Assembly: GCF_900169565.1 (NCBI RefSeq)
Contig: NZ_LT828648.1
Coordinates: forward strand, 1,366,876 to 1,430,875
From: Nitrospira japonica
GTDB lineage: Bacteria; Nitrospirota; Nitrospiria; Nitrospirales; Nitrospiraceae
Direction of reading: 5' to 3'
DNA length: 64,000 nt
Under the pieces are notes generated by a model. That model saw nothing but the letters and a program-made list of their open reading frames with translations, had not been told where the DNA came from and made no database searches. The translations under genes and the position numbers were made by a program. Shown here piece by piece: positions 54,693-64,000 of the stretch (position 1 is its first letter; the number at the start of each line of letters is the position of its first letter).

Positions 54693-55339
54693 GTTCAGTA
54701 GTGTACTGGTGGCTCTGGGTCCTGACGAGGGCCGTCGGTTGGATCCTTCTCGGGTACCGGGTGGAGGGCCAGGTTCCGCGACGGGGCGGAATGCTGGTCG
54801 CGGCCAACCATGCCAGTTACGCGGATATCCCGCTGCTAGGATGTGGAATGCGGCGGCGGGCATGGTATTTGGGGCGCAGTGATCTGTTCGTGCCGGGTGT
54901 GAAAGGGCTTCTTCAATGGCTGGGATGGATTCCGTTGAAGCTTGGACGATTGGATCGTCGGGCCTTCGAGAAGGCGGTGGCCTTGATCCAACAAGGCAAG
55001 GTCGTCGTCATATTCCCTGAAGGGGGGCGAACCCTCACGGGGCACTTGCGGGAGGCGAAACCGGGATTGGGTATGATCGTCGCACAGACCGGTTGTCCGG
55101 TCGTTCCGGCATACTTGAACGGCACGTATGAGGTGCTTCCTCCCGGGGCGAAGCGGCCCCGGCGTCATCCCGTGACCGTGCGGTTCGGAGAACCGATGAC
55201 GTTCGGCCGTCCCGCCGACGGAGGAGACACGAAACAGTTTTATCGGCATGTGAGTCGGGCAGTGATGGAAAGGATCGCGGCGCTTGGAGGGGTGGAACCC
55301 CCGGGCCATGGTCCGGGCAGCCGGAGCGCGCCACGCTGA
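54689..55339 (+). CDS. plsC: 1-Acyl-sn-glycerol-3-phosphate acyltransferase
   Basis: 216 residues with an N-terminal membrane segment. The catalytic HX4D motif is NHASYAD, followed by FPEGGRT, the glycerol-3-phosphate binding motif, and PVVPAYLNGTYE. It makes phosphatidic acid. The start is GTG. The same order (cmk-plsC-rpsA) occurs in many bacteria. rpsA follows after 60 bases. Confidence 0.93.
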   Translation: MSSVVYWWLWVLTRAVGWILLGYRVEGQVPRRGGMLVAANHASYADIPLLGCGMRRRAWYLGRSDLFVPGVKGLLQWLGWIPLKLGRLDRRAFEKAVALIQQGKVVVIFPEGGRTLTGHLREAKPGLGMIVAQTGCPVVPAYLNGTYEVLPPGAKRPRRHPVTVRFGEPMTFGRPADGGDTKQFYRHVSRAVMERIAALGGVEPPGHGPGSRSAPR

Positions 55340-55399
55340 GTGAGCTTCGGCGATTATGCATATCAGCACCGACGGTCGTCGGGAGAGTAGGACAGACCC

Positions 55400-57115
<1,716 letters not shown>

Positions 57116-57127
57116 TCCGTGATTCAT

Positions 57128-57152
57128 GCGGCGCCGCAGGTCGCGGCGCCGC
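57128..57152. repeat. Duplicated perfect palindrome in the rpsA-sppA gap
   Basis: The 10-base palindrome GCGGCGCCGC occurs twice, at 57128-57137 and 57143-57152, separated by 5 bases. The RNA can fold in more than one way. No T-tract is present; it may attenuate or protect the transcript. Confidence 0.5.
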
Positions 57153-57173
57153 GTATCGTGAGCCGTACGAATA

Positions 57174-58082
57174 ATGAATGCGACGATGAATCAGGGCACG
57201 GGAGAGCCTGCGGGCAGGTGGCCCCTGAGGCGAAAGATCCTCTGGGGAGTGCTTGGGGTGATGGGATTGATGTTTTTCATCAACACCTTCTTCCCGGATC
57301 TCGACCTTTCAGCGGAAGACCGGATCGCGCTCGTGCGCGTGGAAGGCGTCATCCTGGATTCCCAATCGACGGTCACCGAACTCAAGCGCTTCGGGGAGAA
57401 TCCTTCCATCAAGGCCATCGTGTTGCGGATCGACAGCCCCGGCGGCGGCGTCGTGCCTTCACAGGAGATCTACGACGCAGTCCAGCGCGTCCGCAACAAG
57501 AACAGCAAAGCGGTCATCGCCTCGATGGGTACGGTTGCCGCGTCAGGCGGCTACTACATCGCCTCCGCCACGGACCGGATCATCGCCAATCCGGGGACCT
57601 TGACGGGCAGCATCGGGGTCATCATGGAGACGGCGAACGTCGAAGGCCTGTTAAAAAAGATCGGGGTCGAAGGCATCGTCGTCAAGAGCGGGAAGTTCAA
57701 GGACGTGGGGTCTCCGTTGCGCAGGATGAGCGACGAAGAACGAGCGTTGCTGCAGTCCGTCATGGACGACGTACACAAGCAATTCATCGAGGCGGTGGCA
57801 TCCGGACGCGCAATGGAGCCAGCGGCGGTGCAAGCGCTTGCGGACGGCCGGATTTTCACGGGGCGGCAGGCCAAGGAGGCCAAGCTGGTCGATGAATTGG
57901 GCAATCTGGAAGACGCCATTCAACTGGCTGCGGATTTGGCCGGCATCGAAGGCGAGCCGAAGGTCGTTGAGCCGCGCCGGAGGTTTTCGATCAGGGAGTT
58001 GATCGAATCCCGGCTCACGGCGGTCTTGCCGAAACTGGACTTCTATTCCGGAGTGAGCCTCAAGTATCTGATGGCGTTTTAA
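57174..58082 (+). CDS. sppA: Signal peptide peptidase SppA, short form
   Basis: 302 residues from the ATG at 57174 (a second ATG is at 57186). One N-terminal membrane helix (KILWGVLGVMGLMFFINTFF) anchors it. The catalytic Ser124 is in GTVAASGGYYIAS and the Lys171 in VVKSGKFKD, the Ser/Lys dyad of this family. It degrades leftover signal peptides in the membrane. It is followed by the IHF/HU gene. Confidence 0.94.
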   Translation: MNATMNQGTGEPAGRWPLRRKILWGVLGVMGLMFFINTFFPDLDLSAEDRIALVRVEGVILDSQSTVTELKRFGENPSIKAIVLRIDSPGGGVVPSQEIYDAVQRVRNKNSKAVIASMGTVAASGGYYIASATDRIIANPGTLTGSIGVIMETANVEGLLKKIGVEGIVVKSGKFKDVGSPLRRMSDEERALLQSVMDDVHKQFIEAVASGRAMEPAAVQALADGRIFTGRQAKEAKLVDELGNLEDAIQLAADLAGIEGEPKVVEPRRRFSIRELIESRLTAVLPKLDFYSGVSLKYLMAF

Positions 58083-58129
58083 CGTGGCCGATAGACCGGT
58101 TGCGTCTCAAAGCGAAAGGGGAATCGGAT

Positions 58130-58408
58130 ATGACGAAAGCCCAGATCATTGAACGAGTCTCCGAACAGGTGACGACCTTGACGAAGCGGCAAGCCGAAAT
58201 CGTCGTCAATACCATCTTCGACTGTGTGCGGGACTCGCTGAAAAACGGCGACAAGACGGAAATTCGAGGGTTCGGGAGCTTTCGCCTCAGGGCTCGCCGC
58301 ATGAAAGAAGGCCGCAACCCGAAGACGGGAGCCACGGTGGCTGTGCCTGCCAAGAAAGTCCCGTTCTTCAAGGCCGGCAAGGAACTGAAAGAACTCCTCA
58401 ATCAGTAG
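58130..58408 (+). CDS. Integration host factor/HU-type DNA-binding protein
   Basis: 92 residues from the ATG at 58130 (AAAGGGGAA precedes it). It begins MTKAQIIERVSEQV, and FGSFRLRARRMKEGRNPKTGATVAVPAKKVPFFKAGKELKELLN is closer to IHF than to HU because of the extended C-terminal helix. It bends DNA. Whether it works alone or with another subunit is unclear; an HU-type protein is encoded at 33754. It follows sppA and precedes the PCP_red gene. Confidence 0.9.
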   Translation: MTKAQIIERVSEQVTTLTKRQAEIVVNTIFDCVRDSLKNGDKTEIRGFGSFRLRARRMKEGRNPKTGATVAVPAKKVPFFKAGKELKELLNQ

Positions 58409-58420
58409 GGAGTATTAGCC

Positions 58421-59422
58421 ATGAGCGCATCGGATGCCGACGATACCGCTGTGACCGACGTACGCTGGACTGACGGTGCATTGAAGCGCATGGATCGCGC
58501 TCCGATGTTCCTTCGAGGCATGGTCCGCCGTCTCGCGGAAAAGAAGGCCAGGGAATTGGGTCTGGCGGAAATTACGGAAACCACACTCGATCAGTTCAAG
58601 AATCAGATGATGGGGCGCATGGGCGGCGAATCGGGAATGGCCGATGCCGCAGCCCAAATGGAGCAAGGGCACCTGCCGTGGACCGCCGCGGCCAAGGAGC
58701 GGCTGAACACCGTTCCGGAGTTCATGCGCGGCATGATCAAGCAGATCGCGGAAGAGGTTGCCAAGGAAGGGGGGCATCTCGAGGTCAACATCGACTTGTT
58801 CGAAAAGGTCGAAGCGATGGGCGATATGCGCGACAGCGCCCTGGCCGCTCTGCCCTGGACGGAGGACGCTCTGGCGGCACTCCAGGAAAAGGTCAAGCAG
58901 TCGCCTCCGATCGCCGTCGAGTTCGTGACCGACATGCTGAAGCACGACACCGAGGATCTCGCGCGAGAGAAAGGCCTCACACAGATCACGGGCGAGGTCC
59001 TCAGAAATTTATGGGACGAGCCGCAGGAACGGGTGGCGTGGACCGACGAAGCCTGGAAGCGGCTGCAGACGTCTCCGGATTTCGTCCGGAGCGGAATTCG
59101 CAAAGCTGCCGAACGGCGGGCGAGAAAGTTGGGGTTGAAGGAAATCGATTCGGACCACCTCACCACGTTTCGCAACCAGGCGATGATGAAGGCGGTCAAA
59201 CGGATCCGCTCGTTCGGCTACAACGAATTGACCTTCGATGCCTTCGACACGGCGCTGGAAAAAACCAAGCGCCTCAAGGGAAATGAACAAGCGGAATTGC
59301 GCCTGAAGGAGATCCGCGGCCATTTCGCCGATCCGGAAACCAAGAAGCCGGAAGGCGGAACGCTTGGGGCCGAACTGATGGACCGGTTTCGGCGGTACCT
59401 CAAGGGTGAAGGCACGCTCTAA
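58421..59422 (+). CDS. Protein built of repeated PCP_red-type domains
   Basis: 333 residues. At least four PCP_red-like units are visible at about 13-60, 85-130, 143-190 and 205-255. Each starts with a Trp-Thr-x-(D/E)-Ala type segment, has a Pro-x-Phe motif and ends in an EITETT-like stretch. It contains no cysteine. It is related to the protein encoded at 43670. The 3' end overlaps the first arm of a terminator. Function unknown; it follows an IHF-like gene by 12 bases. Confidence 0.75.
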   Translation: MSASDADDTAVTDVRWTDGALKRMDRAPMFLRGMVRRLAEKKARELGLAEITETTLDQFKNQMMGRMGGESGMADAAAQMEQGHLPWTAAAKERLNTVPEFMRGMIKQIAEEVAKEGGHLEVNIDLFEKVEAMGDMRDSALAALPWTEDALAALQEKVKQSPPIAVEFVTDMLKHDTEDLAREKGLTQITGEVLRNLWDEPQERVAWTDEAWKRLQTSPDFVRSGIRKAAERRARKLGLKEIDSDHLTTFRNQAMMKAVKRIRSFGYNELTFDAFDTALEKTKRLKGNEQAELRLKEIRGHFADPETKKPEGGTLGAELMDRFRRYLKGEGTL

Positions 59423-59439
59423 GGAGCGTGCCCGCTTTT
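59411..59439 (+). terminator. Intrinsic terminator of the aromatic/housekeeping run
   Basis: GGCACGCTC and GAGCGTGCC pair perfectly over 9 bases around TAAG and are followed by CGCTTTT. The stop codon of the upstream gene lies inside the stem and loop. This is the clearest terminator in the window. Confidence 0.85.
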
Positions 59440-59526
59440 GTCGATCGGTTCCGGATCGTGCGGGGTTGCCGGACGGGCTCCTCCTAGAGCGTGGAAACCC
59501 GATCCGATGACCCCGTCGAAACGGAT

Positions 59527-59847
59527 TCAGGTGGTCGCGGCCTGTTTAGGCCAAAACTTGTGGCGGATCTGCGGCAGCGGCTCGTTGTCGAGGTTCGGGA
59601 TGTCATAGAGGCAGCGGTCAATCAACGCCACTTCATCCTCGGTCAGATCCAGCGTCACGCGTTTCTTCCAGAACTGGTCCAGGGTAAAGTAATCTCCGGA
59701 CTGAGGCTTCTCTCCCAGGAACGTCTTCATCTTCTCAAACCCCGCCGTATCCACTCCGGCAATCCGGCCCTTGTTCCGATCCTGACACCAGTGCAGGACC
59801 TCGGCGATTCCGTACATGGTGATGTCTACCTTCACAGTCTTGCTCAT
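59527..59847 (-). CDS. Hypothetical protein (106 aa)
   Basis: 106 residues, with a GGAGGA ribosome-binding site 8 bases before the ATG. It is soluble, with a possible mixed alpha/beta fold (VKVDITMYGIAEVLHWCQDRNKG). It has two Cys residues, one in VLHWCQDR and one in IDRCLYDIP. No family recognised. It is convergent with the terminator of the PCP_red gene. Confidence 0.65.
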   Translation of the reverse strand: MSKTVKVDITMYGIAEVLHWCQDRNKGRIAGVDTAGFEKMKTFLGEKPQSGDYFTLDQFWKKRVTLDLTEDEVALIDRCLYDIPNLDNEPLPQIRHKFWPKQAATT

Positions 59848-60102
59848 GGTACTCCTCCTTAAGAAGAGCGGTAGTCTACCCCAGGTCTCGGCTCATTTTC
59901 AAAGGCTTTGAACGGATGTCCCGGCCATGCCCTCGAAGGCACTTGCCGCGTCCGAAATGATTGCCTTGGAAAGACCTCGCTCAGTATACTCAGCCCCTTG
60001 CTTCGAACCATGCCATGTACGCGTCACCATTCTAGGGTCGAGAATCCCGAATCCTTCAGGGTTTGGACGGGTTGGGCAGTGCCTTACCGTGAGTCGGGCC
60101 GG

Positions 60103-61281
60103 GTGGGCCGGCAACCATACTGGCACGCGTCTTTCGTCGTCTGTGCCCTGTTCATCGTTCTGTCCTCACTTGCCTGCTCGAAGCAGGACCCCTATGTGCC
60201 GCCGGATCTCCTCTATTATTTCGCCAGTTACAAAGTGGGGAAGAATCCGACGACGATCACTACCATGGACGTGAACCAGGACGGCCTCACCGATTTGGTT
60301 ACCACCAACATCGCGAGCGATACCCTGTCCATTCTCGTGGGGAACGGAGACGGGACGTTTCGCGATCAACTGCAGCTGCACGTATGCCAGGAGCCACGGT
60401 CACTTGCGACCGGCTTGTTCAATGCCGACACTCATCCCGATATCGTCCTCGCGTGCTCGGGCAGTGACCAGATCGCCATTCTGTTCGGTCGTGCCGACGG
60501 CAAATTCGACGAAGGGCCTCAATACCCGGTCCATAGGACACCCATCGCCGTGGCGAGCGACGACTTGAACGGTGATCATGCGGCCGACTTGGTCGTCGCA
60601 CTCAGAAACGACAAGATCAAGATTTTTCTGGGTCTCGGCAACGGCGAATTCAAGCACGGACCACAATACGAGTATGGCGATACTCCGACCTCTGTCGCGT
60701 TGTCGGACTTGAACGGCGATTCCATCCCTGACGTGGTCGTGACGAACGGCGGCCCGATGTCCAACGCCGTCTCGATATGGATCGGGAATGGGGACGGAAC
60801 GTTCCGCATGCCGACCGACTACAAATCGGGAAAACGACCGCTTGGCGTCAGTTTCGCCGACTTCAACAACGACAAGATCCGCGATCTTCTGGTGATCAAC
60901 GGCGAGCGCGACAGTTTTTCCACGTTTTTGGGGAACGGGAACGGCACGTTTCAACCCGGCCGAGACTCCGGAGCAGACGCCGGTCCCAATTTCGGCCTCG
61001 CGCGGGATTTCAACGGAGACCGGCGAACCGATGTGGCCATTGTCAATCTTCAATCGAACGACCTGTCGATTCTCTTCGGCCGTGGCGACGGGACTTTCGA
61101 ATATCCGCCGCGGAACTACAAGACCAAATCGGGTCCCTTTGCCGTCGCCGTCTTTCGGGCGACGACCAAGGACGCCGAGGAACCGGGTCTGGTGACGGCG
61201 GATAACGGGGCGGGGACGGTGTCCGTGTTCCTCCATCGAGGACTAAAGTCACCGGTGCCGCCTGCAGTTGCCGCGCCGTGA
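60103..61281 (+). CDS. FG-GAP/VCBS-repeat lipoprotein
   Basis: 392 residues from a GTG at 60103, which gives a 25-residue lipoprotein signal ending LSSLAC (Cys25). An in-frame ATG at 60010 would give an implausible 56-residue signal. About seven repeats follow, each with a calcium-type DxNxDxxxD loop: DVNQDGLTD, DLNGDHAAD, DLNGDSIPD, DFNNDKIRD, DFNGDRRTD, and a less exact first and last. This is a beta-propeller like integrin FG-GAP domains, likely on the outer surface. Ligand unknown. Confidence 0.8.
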   Translation: MGRQPYWHASFVVCALFIVLSSLACSKQDPYVPPDLLYYFASYKVGKNPTTITTMDVNQDGLTDLVTTNIASDTLSILVGNGDGTFRDQLQLHVCQEPRSLATGLFNADTHPDIVLACSGSDQIAILFGRADGKFDEGPQYPVHRTPIAVASDDLNGDHAADLVVALRNDKIKIFLGLGNGEFKHGPQYEYGDTPTSVALSDLNGDSIPDVVVTNGGPMSNAVSIWIGNGDGTFRMPTDYKSGKRPLGVSFADFNNDKIRDLLVINGERDSFSTFLGNGNGTFQPGRDSGADAGPNFGLARDFNGDRRTDVAIVNLQSNDLSILFGRGDGTFEYPPRNYKTKSGPFAVAVFRATTKDAEEPGLVTADNGAGTVSVFLHRGLKSPVPPAVAAP

Positions 61282-61408
61282 CGGCCGGCCGTACGCGTGA
61301 AGTCATCCACGGGCGATCAAATCCGGCGTCTGCTTGACTCTCCACAGACCGTCCGCTAGAGTGACCGACAGGCGCGGGTTTGCGGTGTCGCGCTGTGACT
61401 GAGGCGCG

Positions 61409-61612
61409 ATGGCGAGATCGTTCACATGGTGGTTCGGGATCGGCGCGCTGCTTACGCTTTCGGTTCTTATGGTGCAAGGAGGCGTGCGGGACTTGATCGA
61501 CGGAACCCACCCGGCGGGAGGGACAAATCCCTACCTTTCGTTCGGTACGACAATTTTCGGCGGGGGGCTTTTGGCCGGATGTCTTGCCTTGGTTATGAAA
61601 AGAATCGGATGA
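61409..61612 (+). CDS. Small membrane protein (67 aa)
   Basis: 67 residues with two hydrophobic segments (WWFGIGALLTLSVLMV and TTIFGGGLLAGCLALVM) joined by a Gly/Pro-rich loop. GAGGCG lies shortly upstream of the ATG. No family recognised. Confidence 0.5.
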   Translation: MARSFTWWFGIGALLTLSVLMVQGGVRDLIDGTHPAGGTNPYLSFGTTIFGGGLLAGCLALVMKRIG

Positions 61613-61639
61613 TCGCCTCGTGGCACGTCAGGGCCTGCG

Positions 61640-61828
61640 ATGCATTGCCTCAAATGTAAAGGTTTCATGATGGTCGAGCGGCATTATACGATGGTGAATC
61701 GCCGTCTCTACGCGCGCTGTCTGAACTGCGGATTTTGGATCGATCTCGCCGACCTTCTTCGGTTCTTTCATAAAGTCATCGACAGCGGATTCCGTGGCAG
61801 CAAGGTTCGGGAATCCTTCACGTTGTAG
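61640..61828 (+). CDS. Small zinc-ribbon-like protein (62 aa)
   Basis: 62 residues. Cys pairs CLKC (residues 3-6) and CLNC (residues 27-30) form a possible zinc ribbon; a helix (DLADLLRFFHKVIDS) follows. It ends 20 bases before the carboxypeptidase gene. No function can be stated. Confidence 0.55.
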   Translation: MHCLKCKGFMMVERHYTMVNRRLYARCLNCGFWIDLADLLRFFHKVIDSGFRGSKVRESFTL

Positions 61829-61847
61829 TCAGGGGGCGGTGACCGTC

Positions 61848-62765
61848 ATGCGCGTGCGGAATACCGGACCGATCCCGCGGCCTCGCCTGGGCGCGACCGT
61901 ACTATTGTTGGGGATTCTGATCACGGGCCTGGCCGGCGTCATGCCTTCCACTGTGGAAGGCAAGCGCACCTCGGTATCGCCGAGGTCCAACCATGTCTCG
62001 GGCGTCGACGGCACCACACTTCCGTGGCGACGCGTTCCGGCTCATAGCATTCTCTTGAAGGAACTCAATAGCGGGCGTGTCCTGTATGAACACGAATCAG
62101 CCAAGCGGCTCTCACCGGCAAGCCTGACGAAAATCATGTCGGCGCTGGTAATCCTCGAACGAGGTCACTTGGATGATCTGGTGACCGTCAGCCCGACGGC
62201 CGCGCGTGCCCATAAGATTCATCTCCGACTCAAGCCAGGTCAGGTCTTTACGCTCGAAGACCTTCTCAAGGGCATGCTCATCATGTCGGCGAACGATGCC
62301 TGCCTGGCGGCAGTGGAACATGTCGGCGGAGACGAGTCGCAGTTCGTGTCGCTCATGAACGCCAAGGCGGCCGCCCTAGGGCTGTCGGACACCCATTTCA
62401 ACAATGGCTGCGGCTTCGACCACCCCAACCACTATTCAACCGCCGAAGATCTGGCACGATTGAGCGTAATCGCGCTCGAACAGCCGACGTTCCGTCGGCT
62501 GGTTCGTGAGGAACGGGCGATCATCATGCCGATCAACGGCACACACGCCCACGTGCTGCACACGACCAACAGGCTGCTGGGGCGCATTCCTGGCGTTGAG
62601 GGAGTGAAGACCGGGTTTACCTCCAAGGCCGGACGTTGTCTGATTGCAAAAGTTTCGCAGAACGGCAGTGACTTGCTGCTCGTCATTCTCAATTCCAATC
62701 GCCGCTGGAACACGGCGATGAGCCTGATCAACTACGGCCTTCGCACGTCCGACCCCATTCACTAA
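61848..62765 (+). CDS. D-alanyl-D-alanine carboxypeptidase (PBP5/DacF family)
   Basis: 305 residues from the ATG at 61848. A signal/anchor segment (ATVLLLGILITGLAGVMPST) leads to the penicillin-binding fold. The three active-site motifs are present: SLTK (Ser92, Lys95), SAN (Ser147, Asn149) and KTG (Lys254). It trims the fifth D-Ala from peptidoglycan stem peptides in the periplasm. The C-terminal beta domain of PBP5 is missing, as in many short DacF proteins. Confidence 0.92.
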   Translation: MRVRNTGPIPRPRLGATVLLLGILITGLAGVMPSTVEGKRTSVSPRSNHVSGVDGTTLPWRRVPAHSILLKELNSGRVLYEHESAKRLSPASLTKIMSALVILERGHLDDLVTVSPTAARAHKIHLRLKPGQVFTLEDLLKGMLIMSANDACLAAVEHVGGDESQFVSLMNAKAAALGLSDTHFNNGCGFDHPNHYSTAEDLARLSVIALEQPTFRRLVREERAIIMPINGTHAHVLHTTNRLLGRIPGVEGVKTGFTSKAGRCLIAKVSQNGSDLLLVILNSNRRWNTAMSLINYGLRTSDPIH

Positions 62766-62864
62766 TCGAGTCATACCGCCACGCGGCCGCAATTCCTCGG
62801 GAGGCGGTGGCGCGTTGGTGTCATTCGAGTCGGACAGAAACGAAGTCAGGCGAGAGGGACCGGA

Positions 62865-63398
62865 TCAGCGGAGCGGGGAAAACTCGATGTTCACGTCTTT
62901 CCCAAGGTAGTTGATCACAAAGCCTTGCTTGTCATAGGCGAGGACGGCTCCCATGACATTCTCGTCTCCGTAGTCCTCCTGCCCCAGCAACTTGCGAACA
63001 TCTTCCGGGCTCTCGCTGTTGAGGACGTTCCGGAAGACGCCGCGTGTCTTGTACGCGAATCTATTGTTCACGAAAATAAGGTCGACTTTCCCGTCCTGAA
63101 CCCGCACGCCGGCCATCGGGCCTGTGGGTTTTCGCTGGTCCAGAAGAAAAATAAACAAGGCCTCCTGTTCAACCTTCACCCCCGGGATCTTCTCGTTGAC
63201 CAGTACATCGAGAGCCTTTGCTTCGCTGTCGCCAAGCTTCACCCCGAATAGCGACACCTCGGAACTTTTGATGCTCTTGGCATCCATCACGTCGTTCTTG
63301 CTCAATTCATAGGGTTCCGCGGATCCTGCTGAAACGGAGAGGCACATGGCGGCTAAGGACATACAGGTCAGCATCGCAGCTCGCACGATTGCGCTCAT
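62865..63398 (-). CDS. Secreted hypothetical protein (177 aa)
   Basis: 177 residues with a signal peptide of about 28 residues (ending AGSAE). The mature part has no cysteines and no domain that I recognise; it looks alpha/beta (EVSLFGVKLGDSEAKALDVLVN, VNNRFAYKTRGVF). The pattern LGDSEAKALDVL resembles substrate-binding or SmpA-like small periplasmic folds, but I cannot place it. A good AAGGAGG-type sequence precedes the ATG. Confidence 0.65.
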   Translation of the reverse strand: MSAIVRAAMLTCMSLAAMCLSVSAGSAEPYELSKNDVMDAKSIKSSEVSLFGVKLGDSEAKALDVLVNEKIPGVKVEQEALFIFLLDQRKPTGPMAGVRVQDGKVDLIFVNNRFAYKTRGVFRNVLNSESPEDVRKLLGQEDYGDENVMGAVLAYDKQGFVINYLGKDVNIEFSPLR

Positions 63399-63534
63399 TC
63401 ATTCCTCCTTGAGACACATACCCGTATGACTGTGGGAAGCCACTGCTTCAGTGCGGGGGCACATGGGCAGGCTCATTTTAACGAAGGCAAGAGGTAACTT
63501 GCAAGGAAAGGCTTGGATTCCTGAATGGTTAGGC

Positions 63535-63693
63535 CTAGAAGGAGGGGTGCTTCTTGGCCGCAATCTTGTGGGCTGGACGGCGGATACCGGCTGAAAGGCG
63601 TCCCGGTATCTCGTCCATGACCGTACGGCAGAGCAGGCCAAATTCCCGCGCCGCGAGGTTTTGATAGTGGCCGGTCTTGTAGGCCAAACCAAC
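63535..63693 (-). pseudogene. C-terminal remnant of an unknown gene
   Basis: In this minus frame a coding-like segment (LAYKTGHYQNLAAREFGLLCRTVMDEIPGRL, then a basic tail) ends at a TAG. Its N-terminal part is missing; the frame upstream runs into the haemoglobin remnant read from the other strand. The gene family is not identified. It meets the plus-strand remnant near 63694-63710. Confidence 0.45.
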
Positions 63694-63704
63694 AGGATGG
63701 TGCG

Positions 63705-63947
63705 GAATCGGATCGTAAGCAGCATCTGGTGGACCAAGTATGTAGTGGAGCCGGAGGACTTTGCATCTACAAGGGGCGGGACATGAAAACGACACATGCA
63801 GGAATGAAGATCTCGGAAGCAGAATTCGGAGCGTTAATAGGGGATCTTGTGAAAGCGCTCACTTCATTCAATGCGCCGTCCCGTGAGCAACAGGAACTTC
63901 TCGCCGTTTTGGGCCCCATGAAAAAGGACATCGTCGAATATCCGTAG
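63705..63947 (+). pseudogene. 3' remnant of a group 1 truncated haemoglobin
   Basis: The frame holds HLVDQVC, GAGG, YKGRDMKTTHAGM and the C-terminal LGPMKKDIV, which together match the second half of group 1 truncated haemoglobins, including the distal/proximal His region (KTTHAGM). The first half, with the Phe-Tyr and first haem contacts, is absent. It ends in a normal stop. A start at GTG 63729 would give 72 residues, too short to hold haem. Confidence 0.6.
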
Positions 63948-64000
63948 GATCGGAGAGAGAGTCCTGCAAGAGAACGCCGGTGTCAGGTAGTGATTAACAG

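Overview
The window is a bacterial chromosome segment of fairly high G+C. It looks like a member of the Nitrospirota, most likely a Nitrospira-like bacterium. This is inferred from gene content, not from a marker search: proteins built from repeated PCP_red domains outside any photosynthesis cluster, an assimilatory APS-reductase pathway with a fused siroheme reductase, an archaeal-type phenylalanyl-tRNA synthetase, and a diderm cell plan (signal peptides, lipoproteins, an outer-membrane barrel).

Layout. 1-7.2 kb: the end of a bactofilin gene, mnmA, and an F1-only ATP synthase operon (atpH-atpA-atpG-atpD-atpC) with heptanucleotide repeats in two of its spacers, then a haem-binding periplasmic protein. 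7.3-16.9 kb: RluA-family pseudouridine synthase, a small zinc ribbon, a GNAT acetyltransferase, a Zn/Mn ABC importer (permease, ATPase, binding protein), anmK, a DUF2726 protein, a TPR/CpoB-like protein, a beta-helix protein and a response regulator-GGDEF protein. 17-23.6 kb: a sparse accessory stretch with a lipoprotein, a PilZ protein, an outer-membrane barrel, remnants of an acyltransferase/PAS gene, small zinc ribbon and secreted proteins, UspA, a stand-alone CBM48 protein and a SYLF protein. 23.8-34.7 kb: translation genes, with initiator tRNA-fMet opposite fmt, rsmB, rpe, archaeal-type pheST, and on the other strand thrS-infC-rpmI-rplT, tRNA-Val, an HU protein and a Fis-type regulator.

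35.1-42.6 kb is the most distinctive region. An Rrf2 regulator heads an operon for assimilatory sulfate reduction: a siroheme reductase with a HEPN-like region and a C-terminal TusA-like carrier domain, an APS reductase, a TrpD2-like protein, CysD, and a CysN fused to an altered APS-kinase domain. CysD and CysN make APS, the CysH-type enzyme reduces it to sulfite, and the fused hemoprotein is expected to make sulfide. 42.7-48.4 kb: an Mrp ATPase, a zinc-ribbon/PCP_red protein, a membrane protein, YebC, and ruvA-ruvB separated by a secreted Cys-rich protein. 48.5-59.4 kb: an aromatic amino acid and core-housekeeping run (pheA, hisC, DAHP synthase, tyrA, aroA, cmk, plsC, rpsA, sppA, an IHF/HU protein and a four-repeat PCP_red protein) ending at a clear terminator. 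59.5-64 kb: hypotheticals, an FG-GAP lipoprotein, a D,D-carboxypeptidase, and two head-to-head gene remnants, one of them a truncated haemoglobin.

No CRISPR array, rRNA, insertion sequence or prophage was seen. All family assignments come from reading motifs by eye; no database search was run.
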